Source: Cladocopium goreaui
Taxonomy: Eukaryota; Sar; Dinophyceae; Suessiales; Symbiodiniaceae
Length of the DNA stretch: 64,000 nucleotides
Assembly: GCA_947184155.2 (NCBI GenBank)
Contig: CAMXCT020006582.1
Span: 139,001-203,000 of the forward strand
Direction: 5' to 3'
Shown one piece after another: positions 1-12,082 of the stretch. The number at the start of each line of letters is the position of its first letter. Positions within the stretch are counted from its first letter, which is position 1. The notes under the pieces were generated by a model. It was not told where the DNA came from. It saw only the letters and a program-made list of their open reading frames with translations, and did no database searches. Position numbers and translations under genes: made by a program.

Positions 1-104
1 TCCAGTCCAAGGTTCGGAAAACGTTATGCTCCCCTGCGAGTTTCCTGCTTGTATTCCTCTGTCTGGGGATGACCATCCTTGTGCCTAGGGAATCTCCGGG
101 GGGA

Positions 105-3100
105 TCCCCTCAGTGAAAATCTCCTTCAAGAAGTCGTGAGCCAAGCATTGAACCTCCTCCTTAGCCCGCAGCAAACAGTCCCAAAAGATCCCAAAAGCCT
201 TTCTTGTAAACCACCAGGCTCTTGAATTGGGTGCCATTTAAGCAGCTAATTATAACTTTCTGGAGGTAACCCCCGTAAATAATCAACCACTGGTTATGAA
301 TCCGGGGTTGACATTAAGTAAATCCAGTCTTCAATGTATGGTTGGTTGAATTCCGACAATTCTCCTGTGGCTGTTTTCTTGCATAGTCGGAACTCCAACG
401 TTTGTCGTAATGGGATCCTTCTGCAGGTTGACGATGTCAAGAAAAGAGTCCAAAGTTCCTAAAGCAAAAGGTACCTTTGAGGTTGATCAACTGAGTGCCT
501 GAAAAGTTTGAAATCTGGAAAAATATGTTTGAAGAACTGGAGTTCTCCCTCTGAGTCAGATGAAACATTGAACAAAATTATGAAAAATTGGTTGAACAAT
601 GGCCACGTTCAGTCTTCAGATGTCTTCAGTTTCCAGCTCACAATCAACTCCCTAAGAAGCAAACCACATGTTGCGATGAGTTTTTTGGGGGGGCCCGGAA
701 TGGTCACATGATGCGACACGTGTTAGCCCTGACCAGTTCAACCGGCAAATCCGTGGCTTCTCTGGGTCTGACCATCCGATGGTCTTGGCATGACCAAATC
801 AAACCGACTCAAATTCTGTACAGCCATGTCCTAAGCAAATCATTCGTACACAAACCATAGCCCATCCATAGCCCATCCAATTTATCTGGTTGGTGGTTTC
901 AACCCCTCTGAAAAATGATGGAGTTCGTCAGTTGTTCCCAACATATGGAAAAATAAAAAAAAATCTTCCAAACCACCAACCAATTTATAATAATAATATA
1001 TAATAATGGTTATAGTAATGGTTATGATAATGGCCCATAGCAATTCGTATACAAAGCATAGCCCATCCATAGCCGAGCAGCTGGCCAGGTGGCGCTGAAC
1101 ATCAAGGTCTGCCGTTGCTTGGGGACCTGTTTCCTCAGTGAGAAATGGCGGCTTCGAAAAACGGGGCGGAGCGGTCACTTGGTGGCATGGTACCTGGGAA
1201 AACTCTGTATACCCTCAGGTAAACTAACATAACTATGGAAAATCACCATTTTAAATGGGTAAATCCACTATAAATGGCCATTTTCGAATGGCTATATGTT
1301 TGTTTACCAGAGGGTATATGATATTATATGATTGCGTATAGCAGATTATAGCAGTATAGCATGCTTTATGTGAAATTTAAAAAAAAAAACTCCCATATCC
1401 TCCCCTGAAATGAGCCAAGTTGGGTTGGCTCCGCTTACCAAACATGATTGAACCCTGTGAACAGTTGGGAGATGTTGGAAGGATTTGGAAGGCATCGTCT
1501 CAAAACCCGCTGCTTTGGCTTCAATGTTGGTTTCTCTCCCGGCCGCAGGTTGAAATTCGATGTTTCTACTGTAAATTGCTGGTAATTCGAACTTGGCTGA
1601 TGATGTTCGGTCCACCAGACGGAACCAGCCTTGCGTCTTACAATCCCTGATCCAATTCGCAACATGTCAAGACTTTAAACATGTTTCAACTGTAGTATGG
1701 AATTGGATTGGTTGAAGGGAAAAATTGCAGTAAACGCCCTAGTGCTAAAATTCCAGGGTTTCTTGATGAATAAACTAACCCAGTGATGTAGTCTCTGCGT
1801 GTTTGGGCTGGATTCACACAACCACCTGGCAGTCCAAGCATCACGATGTCTCGAATCTGCGGCTCAAAACCTCCGCTTCGGAAACTCCAATAAATATTCA
1901 TCTGTAAATCCATTTGTGCATACATGAATGAACTATAATCCATTCACTTGAAATTAATGTTTGTACTGTAGTCTAGTTGGTAGCATGGCTGCAAGTGGAC
2001 GTGTACTGTTTTTAATGGGATAGGCTGCTACATACCAAAAGAACGCCATGTTTTTTCCTCACATCTTCAATGGGGAGCAGCACGAGCTGCTGATCCACCA
2101 CGAATAGCCCAAGGCCAAGACGAGGCCATATCAAAACACAGTAGACCAATTTTCATCCACCCTTCACCAGATTTCAGCAGTCGTTTTCTGAGATCTAAAC
2201 CTTGATGATGGTCCTATATATCATCTGGTTATTTAACATAGCCATGGAAAATCACCATGTTTAATAGGTAAACCATCTATTTCTATGGGCCATCTATACC
2301 ATGGCTATATGTTAGTCATAACCGGAGGCTATCTTTACCAACGAGAAGGCCAGTCCGGCCAGTCCCAGGGACCCATGTCGAGCATACGATCTGCTTCATC
2401 AAAGACAAGGTATCCCACCGAGCTCAGCGAGAGTTGCCGGAACCTGCTGCAACGTGGATATGGCTTGTTGGCTGAAAGTGACCATGCAATAGCAGCAGCA
2501 GCAACAACAACAACAACAACGACAACAAATACAGTAACAACGACAATAACGACGACAACAGCGACAACGACAATGACAATGACTTCAATAGTTCACACAC
2601 ATTTGAAGGGAAAAAGGAGAGACAAAAAACAGGTCAGCAGTGATACAGACGCTGACAACTGGCCAAAAGTAGCCAAGAACAAGACGAAACATGATTTTCT
2701 TATCATGGTCACAAGCAGCTCATCGCTATGACCACTAGTTCATGTGGAGCCAAAATCTCCAACATCGATGGTTGTTGCCTGTTAATATTGGGGGTATACA
2801 AATTGCTATGTGCCACTATCTATACCATATAAATCATGCTAACTTACAGCCTACATGTATGACTGGAGAAAAATGTCATGGCGATTCCCTGATATAACTT
2901 GGATGGTTCAGCGGTGCATCCCAGGAATCGATGCAGTGATCAATAAGCCATGCACAAAACTAGGGCGTATCCAGTATCCCGTATCCCATTCATCAGGCTG
3001 GGTGGGTTCATGTTGTTTTTGATTCATTATGTATGTATATGTATAAACATACATATATGTATATATGTCATATACATATGCATATGTCTTATGGCGTATT

Positions 3101-3797
3101 ATACTTATACATATCCATCCCCTTGACATCAAGTACCCACCATGAGGGACCCACAATTCGCTTGAGAGGATTAAATATTACAATCCCCCCCTTTTTTAGA
3201 CAGCAAGCATAGCCCATTTTGGAAAGTTCCCTTCCAACCTCCAAAGTTTCGGTGGATTGTGGGCAAAATTACCAGTGGACGCCAGGGATTGCGCTTCCTG
3301 ACCCTGGAAATTTCTCCGATGTTTGTCAAATTATCCCAGATGATCCCCATTTCTCCCACATTTGCCCATATTTTCTTATTTCCTCCACGTTTCCCATACC
3401 CTCTGGTAATTTAACATAACTATGGAAAATCACAATTTTCAATGGGAAAATCCACTATAAATGGCCATGTTCAATAGCTATGTTAAATTACCAGAGGGTA
3501 TTTCCTTATTTCCTCCACGTTTCCCATATTTTTTCTACATGCTTCTCCAGTAAAAAAGGGGTGAAATCAGCACATCCACCAGGCCACTCCAGGAAGTCGT
3601 TCAACCGCCCCGGGGTCGCCACCAGAATGGGCGCGCCCGCGCGAAGAGCTGGCAGCTGATCCTTCTTGGGAACACCACCATAGACCTGGGATAGAAATGC
3701 TGTTGACCTCTGACTATTGAATCAAAAAGCTAGACTTAAATACTCCAAAGGCTTGAAACATATGCTATCATATTAACTGTAAGTGTCCACGCACACG

Positions 3798-3830
<33 letters not shown>

Positions 3831-4927
3831 GCGTGTGTGTGTGTGTGAGCGGCGGACAAAATTACTTATTACTGTACCCGCAATGGACATGGCCAAAGTG
3901 GGTGGTCCCCAATCGGTTGTGAAGGTTTGTACTTCCATGCTATCTGCAAAAATAGGGTATCGGTAAGTGTGTGGCCCCCTATCGGTTGTGAATGTTTTCG
4001 CACAAAATTGAACATCCCATGTCCCTCCCCACTACTTTAGTCTTCCGCTAATTTTGTCGGTTACTCATGTGTGTGTGTGCGGGTGTGTGTGTGTGTGCGT
4101 GTGTAGCATCGCAAATCTTCCGGATCATATGGGACTTCAAGGACCAAAATGGGTCTGCATTCTATAACCATCTATATATATATATATAACCCACAAAACG
4201 AGTTGTGAAGGTCATGTCATGTCATGTAGTGTCTTGTCGCGTTGTGTCCTGTCATGTCAACTATTCTGACTGTCTATTTTTTCGGTGTCGGCGCCTACCA
4301 TCATACCACATCAACTGAATCTTCCAACTGTTTGGTGGTCCCCAATCCTGAGGTACCTTCAACCCGAAGCTCAAGAGTACTCAACCCAACCTGAAGCTGG
4401 TTTAGGATCAACACCTATTCCAACCTTATCCCATAATCATATCCCAAGCATTCCCAAGCTAAACTCAACACCAAGGCATTGAAGGCATTCAAGGCGCGCA
4501 GGCGCTGCCGAAGCCGGAGGCGCTGGCGAATTTCACGGCTTCCGCATGGATCTGCGTGGCCAGTTCCCTTGTGGGCGCCAGCAACAACGCGCGGGTGGCG
4601 GATCCGGGGCGGCGGGCCATCCACAAATAGGCCTGCGAGCGGATGCTTCGACCAAGCATTGAGTAAAACTGGGCCATTTTCTGCCAAATTTCATCCGAGT
4701 TCTAGGCAAGGTTCATCAAATTTACATGACATCACGAGACACAAGAATAGAGCAGTCCGCCCATTTATAGCTTATAGAAGAACTTATTTACATATTTATG
4801 CTGGGTGATTCTCCAAGCAATCCAAGCAATCCCCAACGCCAACGCCAAGGGATCCAAAGGACAGGGTAGAGATATGCCAAAGTCTTTCCAGAGCCGGTGC
4901 GCGCCTTGATGGGCAGCACATGGCAGC
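105..4927 (-). CDS. DEAD-box RNA helicase, DDX5/Dbp2-like, core domain (partial, 7 exons)
   Basis: ATP-dependent RNA helicase core, rebuilt from seven minus-strand exons: 4927-4863 (motif I, ARTGSGKT), 4632-4498 (motif Ia, APTRELATQ), 3685-3585 (VYGG and TPGRL), 2443-2373 (motif [12 protein letters not shown]), 1870-1843 (FEPQIRDIV), 1133-1082 (motif III, FSATWP) and 159 to about 105 ([10 protein letters not shown]). Reading phases match at all six junctions, and the joined protein follows the DDX5/Dbp2 family without gaps. Donors are GT, GC, GC, GT, GA and GC; every acceptor is AG. The fifth exon is only 28 nt. The C-terminal RecA domain (motifs IV-VI) must lie beyond the left window edge. 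The N-terminal Q motif was not found between 4928 and the end of the next gene at 6074, so the 5' end is also incomplete. The SATWP signature and the FEPQIR block favour the p68/Dbp2 subfamily over eIF4A; the exact orthologue is uncertain. Confidence 0.93.
1210..1315. mobile_element. MITE-like palindromic element
   Basis: About 105 bp, starting TACCCTCAGGTAAACTAACA and ending in the inverted TTTACCAGAGGGTA. It lies in the DEAD-box gene intron, about 77 bp upstream of the SATWP exon acceptor. TA at both ends fits a TA target duplication. Confidence 0.85.
2218..2332. mobile_element. MITE-like element, diverged (TGGTTATTTAAC subfamily)
   Basis: A degenerate copy with the CATAGCCATGGAAAATCACC core. 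It lies in the DEAD-box gene intron about 40 bp downstream of the motif II exon donor (exon end 2373). Confidence 0.65.
2487..2585. repeat. CAA/GACAA-rich trinucleotide tract
   Basis: An imperfect run of caa and gac/aca triplets. It is open in several frames (a spurious threonine-rich frame), lies in an intron of the DEAD-box gene and is not counted as coding. Confidence 0.8.
3397..3500. mobile_element. MITE-like palindromic element
   Basis: A clean copy: TACCCTCTGGTAATTTAACA at the left and its inverted complement TTAAATTACCAGAGGGTA at the right. It is in the DEAD-box gene intron, about 85 bp from the TPGRL exon donor. Confidence 0.9.
3798..4105. repeat. AT and GT microsatellites
   Basis: (AT)n followed by (GT)n at 3798-3848 and a further GT run at 4065-4105, intronic to the DEAD-box gene. 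A degenerate GTCAT repeat follows at 4205-4260. Confidence 0.85.
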
Positions 4928-6073
4928 CTTCACAACATTTTCCAACAATAATATGGTGTATAAATCATGACAAAATCCCCATTGTTAAGCCATAAACTAA
5001 CCATTAACTATAGTTATATATATATCCAACATTAAACCATTATATTATCCAACATTAACTAGTTCGTTATATCTACCATAAACCATGGAATTCAGCCACT
5101 TATAAACCAACTGAACGCTATCGACTGGGGGCCCCAATAATATACCATGGTTCAACAAAATGTGTCATTCGCATTAAAGGGGAAATTCTACAAAAGTCTG
5201 TCATGCATGTTTAACAATGAATACCATTTAAAAAAAAAAAAACTATACACCTTCAAAGAAGGTGGCGCGTCTATCAAGGGATTCTATCTTCAGGTAATGT
5301 TCCATTGTCTTATGATTAAAAAAAACTTCAGATAATACAGACAAGACGTTTCCAAAAAAAAGAGTGCTGCCCACATTTTTTAAATATATACTAATAAGAG
5401 AAGAAGTATATAGAAATGGTGTCATCGTTTTTGCATACGCTTGATATTAATCACACCATCTCTTCATAATCAATACTTTGTGGGCTTCATTGTCTTCAAA
5501 ATTGTGGTTATATAGTAGACATGCAAAACATTGCCAAATAGCATGAGGAAATGACATGAAAAAACAAAAGACTGTTTGGACTGCACCATCTGACCTGAAC
5601 CATGTGCCACCTCACCCCTGCATTAACTTCATCTCTGGACATACAAAATTATTAGAAAAAAAACGACAAACCAAAAAACACGCAAAACACCATATTCAAT
5701 ATGTGTATCTCTCCCCCTCGGGGTCTGCAATCTTGTGTGTTTTGTGTTTTTGTTTCGTGGTTTTTTGGTGTTGGTGGGGTTGGATGGAGCCTAAGAGAAG
5801 AGACGCTGCAGAGGTGAAGAGAAATTACGAGATATCAACTCTCAAGGCATACAAAACCAAAACAAAAAACTCACTGTTTGCGCAGGAAATGCTGCAATTT
5901 GCGCACTCCCACAGTGGCCTGTTCTGATATAAAACCGGTTGATTATGATTACATGACTGGCCTCAAAATTCACCAAAGTGAAATGTTTGGCAATTTTGGG
6001 ATAGTGAAATATACAGTAGTTTTATATCCCAAATCAATTCCCATCATTCCAGTGACGCCGAGACATGGGGTCC
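4928..6073. other. AT-rich spacer without recognised gene
   Basis: This stretch lies between the first visible helicase exon and the stop codon of the next minus-strand gene. It is AT-rich, holds poly-A/T runs and no GC-rich exon island. A 123-codon plus-strand frame at 5556-5927 has low-GC third positions and no family resemblance. The missing helicase Q-motif exon should be here if the gene is intact, but I could not see it. Confidence 0.5.
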
Positions 6074-7363
6074 TTATAATTCCTCCAGATAGTTGTGGGT
6101 TGTATGGATGGCATCGCCATCCCATCTCTGGATGTAGAAGTCCCACATCTTCTGAAATTCTTCGTTCAAAACAGGACATTGACAGGTGAGATTTTTTGGA
6201 ACGCCAGCAGCAGTACACTATATGAGTAAACTTGTGATAGCTCGATACGGTCAGAAAAAATGGATTGAACAAACAACGCAATCTATGGCTGATCTACTTT
6301 CATTCGTGTTCCATTCAGATGCGAATCCATGCTTACAAGAGCGCAATGAACTTGTAGTCACATTAGTTTTCCATGCCAAAATGAGCAACGCCTTTTGGGC
6401 GACAAACGCCCAAGTGTGCTCCTCATGGATTTCTCCCTGATCCATGGGACCCTATTAGGCTCCATGGTCTCACGAAGCTTATCTACCAATTAAAAATTAA
6501 CATGGGCAACCCACTGCCATAAACCTACCATTTGGAGATGGTTCATACCGCCCATTTCTGGTGATTTGTTTTTTTTTTTAATTGGGTTTACTACATTAGG
6601 CCGAAGTAATAAACCCATGAATCTGGGTAAATTATAATATCTCACTAACCTGAATTAAGGCCATTTGGGGATCATTTACCCAGATGAATGAACATCTCAC
6701 AACCGGCATCTATTAGACCGTCCGTAGCATTTCATAGCTGATATCCACGACCCCATTTCTCACTGGGATGGTCGAGCGGCGATCCCAATGATATCGCTTC
6801 CACTGGCTGCCACGGGCCAGACTTGCGCTTGGATGGGTGTTGGCCTGGGCGATCACCAGCCTCAACAAAACTTACATGGCTCTACCTCCGAAAAAATGAC
6901 ACATCTTGCAGTATACCCTCTGGGAAATTAACATAGCTATGGAAAATGGCCATTTATAGTGGATTTACCCATAAAAAATTGTGATTTTCCATAGCTACGT
7001 TTATATCTTGGAGCTGACATCTCGAAGCAAGTGTGACAGTGGTGTTTCCAGGCAACACCACGGGATCAATTCAGGATACGGCACTTTTTTGTGGCCCCTG
7101 GGCAACCCCAACGCTTGGAAGCCAGCGGCACGGAAGGCATGCAGCAGATTGGCCGGCATCTGCCTGGCCAATGGATGCCAAGGGACGCCAAGGGCGCCCC
7201 GGAGCGCCGCCTTCAGCAATGAAAATGATACACCCTGGTAAATTAACTTGTTGACCCTGAAAATCACCCATTTTTAATGGAAACTAGTCTTCCAAGCCCG
7301 ATGACTGCCAGGGTCGAACTGTTAATTTACCAGAGGGTAAGTAGAAACAATTCTTTGGTCAGA

Positions 7364-7400
<37 letters not shown>

Positions 7401-8248
7401 CCTCTCCAATGGTAAGTAATTGTCATCAACAATCTCAAAAAATTCTCTGGTCAGAAGTGCCTCAGGCTCTGGAAAATAGAAAAACAGGGAATGAGTAAGC
7501 TCTTGCCCATTCCGATCACCAGGTCCCAGCACAACCCTCACATCGATATCAAGCAACGCGTGTTCGAATTGTGACCACGGCAGCGGCACCGCCTCCAAGG
7601 AACCCCCTTTTAGGACGCTGAACATGATCATAAACCAAGGCCGTCCGTGGCCCGTTTACATCCACTTACCCAGTCTTACCCAGAAATTGGGTATCATTGG
7701 GTTTATCATCGGTTGATGATGATTATGATCATTCATACCCGATGTGTTATATTCTACAAACCCCAAAAATGATAAAATCCAGATAAATTGTTCATAATAG
7801 GTTTCTATGTCATTACACAACCATTTAAAACCATTATAAAAACATTTCAAAAAATATAAACCAAACCAAAACACTATAAACCCATTATAAAAACATTTAA
7901 AAAATATAAAACCTAACAAAAACACTTTAAACCCATTATAAAACATTTTAAAAAATATAAAACCAAACCAAAACACTATAAAAACATTTTCAAATATATA
8001 AAACTAAACAAAAACACTATAAAACCATAAAAACATGTTCAAATATATATATATATATAACCAATATAACCATCTTAACCCCAGAAAGTTTCTTCAAACA
8101 TTGATGGCTTCAGAACTTCGTCCGCGCGTTCGCAGACTTTCCCCACCTTCGTGGGATCCTTGGTCGACCACGCGCGGATCTTCTGGGCCAGGCGATATGG
8201 ATCCCGTTCCTCGTAGCTGACGCTGGCCTTGGGCAGTGGCAAAGCCAT
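6074..8248 (-). CDS. Unidentified ~200-residue protein, five exons
   Basis: Five minus-strand exons join in frame from an ATG at 8248 to a TAA at 6074: 8248-8112, 7617-7431, 7210-7107, 6860-6764 and 6151-6074. The donors are GA, GT, GT and GT; the last is a good GTGAGA. All phases agree (137, 187, 104, 97 and 78 nt; 201 codons including stop). The donor of the second exon is a choice among several phase-compatible sites. Third codon positions are G/C-rich, as in the other genes here. The product starts MALPLPKASVSYEERDPY, is soluble-looking, with no obvious signal peptide or membrane segment, and ends KMWDFYIQRWDGDAI...LEEL. I do not recognise the family. MITE copies sit in the introns at 7229-7339 and 6914-7005, and the start codon lies about 140 bp from a 33-bp satellite. 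An annotated exon could be missing, but the open phase chain argues for a real gene. Confidence 0.7.
6914..7005. mobile_element. MITE-like element, right end decayed
   Basis: The left end TACCCTCTGGGAAATTAACA and the core are present, but the terminal inverted part is lost. It lies in the intron after the third exon of the unidentified gene at 6074-8248. Confidence 0.75.
7229..7339. mobile_element. MITE-like element, CCCTGA-core subfamily
   Basis: It has the family ends, but the core contains GATGACTGCCAGGGTC, which is shared with the copy at 63657-63762. It starts about 19 bp from the acceptor of the 7210-7107 exon. Confidence 0.8.
7367..7405. repeat. TC dinucleotide run
   Basis: A (TC)n tract grading into CCCT, in the same intron as the MITE at 7229-7339. 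Confidence 0.9.
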
Positions 8249-8282
8249 GGAAAAATGATGGGAATAACATGGGATTATCACG

Positions 8283-8388
8283 CCTATTTAGATTATCATG
8301 GGGTTATCATGGTAATGAAAAAGAATGAACTATACCCTTTGGTAAACGAACAGTTTGCAAACTCGAAAATCACCATCAAACTAATCAT
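8283..8388. mobile_element. Truncated MITE end plus flank, direct-repeat partner of 9823-9925
   Basis: About 105 bp matching 9823-9925 almost base for base, including the start of a MITE (TACCCTTTGGTAAACGAACA). The 33-bp satellite begins where the MITE should continue. Confidence 0.8.
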
Positions 8389-9817
8389 CATGGAAAAATG
8401 ATGGGATTAACATGGGATCATCATGGAAAAATGATGGGATTAACATGGGGTCATCATGGAAAAATGATGGGATTAACATGGGATTATCATGGAAAATGAT
8501 GGGATTAACATGGGATCATCATGGAAAAATGATGGGATTAACATGGGATTATCATGGAAAATGATGGGATTAACATGGGATTATCATGGCAAAATGATGG
8601 GATTAACATGGGATCATCATGGGAAAATGATGGGATTAACATGGGATTATCATGGAGAAATGATGGGATTGACATGGAATCATCATGGAAAAATGATGGG
8701 ATTAACATGGGGTCATCATGGAAAAATGATGGGATTAACATGGGATCATCATGGAAAATGATGGGATTAACATGGGATTATCATGGAAAAAAGTTGGGAT
8801 TCTTTTTTTATCATGGAAAATCATGGGATTAACATGGGATCATCATGGAAAATGATGGGATTAACATGGGATCATCATGGGAAAATGATGGGATTAACAT
8901 GGAATCATCATGGAAAAATGATGGGATTAACATGGAATCATCATGGAAAAATGATGGGATTAACATGGGATTATCATGGAAAATGATGGGATTAACATGG
9001 GATCATCATGGAAAATGATGGGAATAACATGGGATCATCATGGGAAAATGATGGGATTAACATGGAATCATCATGGAAAAATGATGGGATTAACATGGGA
9101 TCATGATGGAAAAATGATGGGATTAACACGGAATCATCATGGAAAAATGATGGGATTAACATGGGATTATCATGGAAAATGATGGGGTTAACATGGGATC
9201 ATTATGGAAAAATGATGGGATTAACATGGGATCATCATGGAAAAATGATGGGATTAACATGGGGTCATCATGGAAAAATGATGGGATTAACATGGGATTA
9301 TCATGGAAAATGATGGGATTAACATGGGATCATCATGGAAAAATGATGGGATTAACATGGGATTATCATGGAAAATGATGGGATTAACATGGGATTATCA
9401 TGGCAAAATGATGGGATTAACATGGGATCATCATGGGAAAATGATGGGATTAACATGGGATTATCATGGAAAAATGATGGGATTAACATGGGATTATCAT
9501 GGAAAATGATGGGATTAACCTGGGATTATCATAGAAAAATGATGGGATTAACATGGGATTATCATGGAAAAAAGTTGGGATTCTTTTTTTATCATGGAAA
9601 ATCATGGGATTAACATGGGATCATCATGGAAAATGATGGGATTAACATGGGATCATCATGGGAAAATGATGGGATTAACATGGAATCATCATGGAAAAAT
9701 GATGGGATTAACATGGGGTCATCATGGAAAAATGATGGGATTAACATGGGATCATCATGGAAAAATGATGGGATTAACATGGGGTCATCATGGAAAAAAT
9801 GGGATATCATGGGATTA
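8389..9817. repeat. 33-bp satellite array with ~781-bp higher-order period
   Basis: Roughly 43 tandem copies of a 32-33-bp unit around ATGATGGGATTAACATGGGA with alternating ATCATC/ATTATC spacers. A rare variant (TTGGGATTCTTTTTTTATCA) occurs at about 8794 and again at about 9575, so the array contains a duplicated block of about 781 bp. Because the unit length is often a multiple of three, several frames on both strands stay open; none is a gene. Confidence 0.95.
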
Positions 9818-9871
9818 TCACGCCTTTTAGATTATCATGGGGTTATCATGGTAATGAAAAAGAATGAACCA

Positions 9872-9994
9872 TACCCTTTGGTAAACGAACAGTTTGCAAA
9901 CTCGAAAATCACCATCAAACTATATATATATAATAGGTAAATCAACTATGAATGAGCCATTTTCAATAGCTTTGTAACAAATTACCAGAGGGTA
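9872..9994. mobile_element. MITE-like element, complete copy bounding the satellite
   Basis: The left end TACCCTTTGGTAAACGAAC, an AT insert at 9922-9932 and the right end AAATTACCAGAGGGTA. The left half is repeated at 8333-8388 on the other side of the satellite. Confidence 0.8.
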
Positions 9995-10830
9995 GCAAGT
10001 GAGGTTACAACTCAGTTCATGGGATAATCATGGATAATCCTGTTCGGGAACTTACCAGGTGAAAACCCAATAATAAATGATCCCCAAATGGCGAGTTTTC
10101 ATGGGATATAGGGACCTTCTCCTGGTTTTGCGGCCGTTGCTTTGGAAAAAGTCAGGTTTTGAAGGCAGGTGAGTTTATAAGCAAAGAACTGTGCTTATAA
10201 AGCAAATGATCTTATATGTTTGAGAGTTGTTTATTGATGTTTATTGAATATTTGGTGTTGTTTCTTTCTCATGTGGGTTGATTGGTGAGTGGATTGAATT
10301 TGCGAACTGTGTTTTTTCAGATTGATATGTGAAGATATGTGAAACTAATATGTCTTAGTAGGCTGTCTTACTACATGGATAAGGAAACTGGGGAGTAAAT
10401 CGAATACGATACATATATGTAATACAAACTATAAACCACAGCGGGCCTCGTTTTTCCCCGTTCCCAAAATGCAATATATATATATGTGTGTGTGTGGGCA
10501 CAGTGATATTCATATATATATATATCAAAAGATTATCATAGTTTCCAGTTTCTACCAGTCGACGTCTTCCGGCTGGTTTTGCTTCGGTCAATTTGAATTA
10601 TAGGCTTTATAGGGCTAAAATTTGCAAGAAACTCATGGTTTGGAAATGATAAACGGGGCAAACATCCAAAACTTGGGCTGTCTGATGTAGAAACTGCTAA
10701 TTGCCAAGTGATGCCGGACCTTCAGCCATCAGCTACCCTGCAGGTAAACTGCACTGTATTATCATTGGATTCATTGCCGGAAAATCTGCACCAAGTCCCC
10801 AAAAAAACATGCAGCTCAAGCACGGGGTCC
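9995..10830. other. AT-rich DNA, no gene recognised
   Basis: AT and GT microsatellites at about 10471-10525. The only GC-rich patch (10540-10590) is too short to judge. Confidence 0.45.
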
Positions 10831-10837
10831 GGTGGAA

Positions 10838-10945
10838 TTTGCATGATTTTCCCTTGAATCAAACCGTGGCCATGGCCGCCATGGCACCATTTCGCTGGGC
10901 GCCTTCAGCTGTTTGGGTGCCATGCTCTTGTGGCCCTTGACCTTG
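10838..10945 (-). CDS. Possible exon, unknown protein
   Basis: A GC-rich island. The minus frame reads KGHKSMAPKQLKAPSEMVPW with G/C-rich third positions. Splice borders are not fixed and the product is unknown. The plus frame here is also open, so strand is uncertain. Confidence 0.25.
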
Positions 10946-11144
10946 GGTTTTCCACATAGCTGGATGGTTTCTTTCAACCATTTAGCTATTTAACCATCAT
11001 GAGTTCCCATTTCTGATGATTAATGATGGTTAATGATTGTTAATCCTGTTCAGATGGTTCCCATTTAATTAAGCAACATTAACAATCATTAACCATCATG
11101 AACCAACATTTCATGAACATTTCTTAAGATGCATGATTTACGGG

Positions 11145-11236
11145 TACCCTCTGGTAATTTGTTACATAGCTATTGAAATGGCCCATAGAAATAGTTGATT
11201 TACCTATTAGTTTGATGGTGATTTTCCAGTTCGGAC
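11145..11236. mobile_element. MITE-like element, one end intact
   Basis: TACCCTCTGGTAATTTGTTACATAG is clear at the left. The right end is lost after the GTGATTTTCC core. Confidence 0.7.
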
Positions 11237-11461
11237 CCCCCATCTATAGCAATGGAAGTCCAGCAGGTTCCCTCGATCCTTGCTGGTTGTTTTTTTTCGG
11301 GGATTCCCCATCGTGAGACAGTATAATCATATATAATCATATAACCCCTAAACAATTATCAACCATTGATCAGTTATGTATCCACAAAAAAATATTCCAA
11401 AAAACTCATGGAATCTATCAGTTTTTTTCAAGTTGTACCAACACATCCCGCTACCACGTCG

Positions 11462-11592
11462 TGGTGTCTCGCTTCGCAGGAACTGCTGCGGCCATCGCAG
11501 CGAACTCATCGTCCTCAGGGGCTGATCTCTTGGTGCCTCTCCCAACGGAGCTTTGCAACGCCTTCTCCAGTCCTTCCCACGGCGGCACGTGG
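11462..11592 (-). CDS. Possible exon, low-complexity region of unknown protein
   Basis: The minus frame reads WEGLEKALQSSVGRG then KRSAPEDDEFAAMA, a charged, probably disordered segment with G/C-rich third positions. The plus frame is also open and alanine/serine-rich, so the strand call is weak. No partner exon was joined. Confidence 0.28.
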
Positions 11593-12082
11593 AAAATCCA
11601 TCGAGAAGTGGATGATAACTGGGGAGAACCCCCATTAAAAAGGAAAGCTACATATGATTTACATTGATTTAACTAAAGAACGACCTTCTGCTAATGTAGC
11701 TATCAAAAGCCACCAATTTTAATAGGTGCATCATCATAAATCATAGCTCAGTGGCTCAACTCTGGCAATCTCACCTGGAACAAAATTCAGGATGATTGAC
11801 CCCGTTTGACATGGCTGGGAAATTTCCAGAATTGTCCACTTCCACTTTGGGAAAGATTGGCTGCGCGCACTTGGTCGCATGAGAGACATGGGTGAAACAT
11901 GTATTCAACGTTACTATTCAATAGTGATTATTGAAAATTCAATGGGTTTTGCATCATTATTTTTTGGTGTTCTGCAAATTTTATCATCTCATAGAGGTAT
12001 CAAGCATGTCTGACGTGTGGACAAACCCAAAATCATATGAAGTTGCTTGAGATCCCGTATTCCCATGGTTATCCCACAGTGC

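Noticed and set aside
5556..5927. 123-codon plus-strand frame with a hydrophobic stretch
   Set aside because: AT-rich third positions, a poly-Lys start and no splice or family evidence; probably chance.
8489..9830. Many 60-90-codon frames (MENDGINMGSSWK-type, and minus LIPSFFHDDPM-type)
   Set aside because: They are translations of the 33-bp satellite, open on both strands because the unit is close to a multiple of three.
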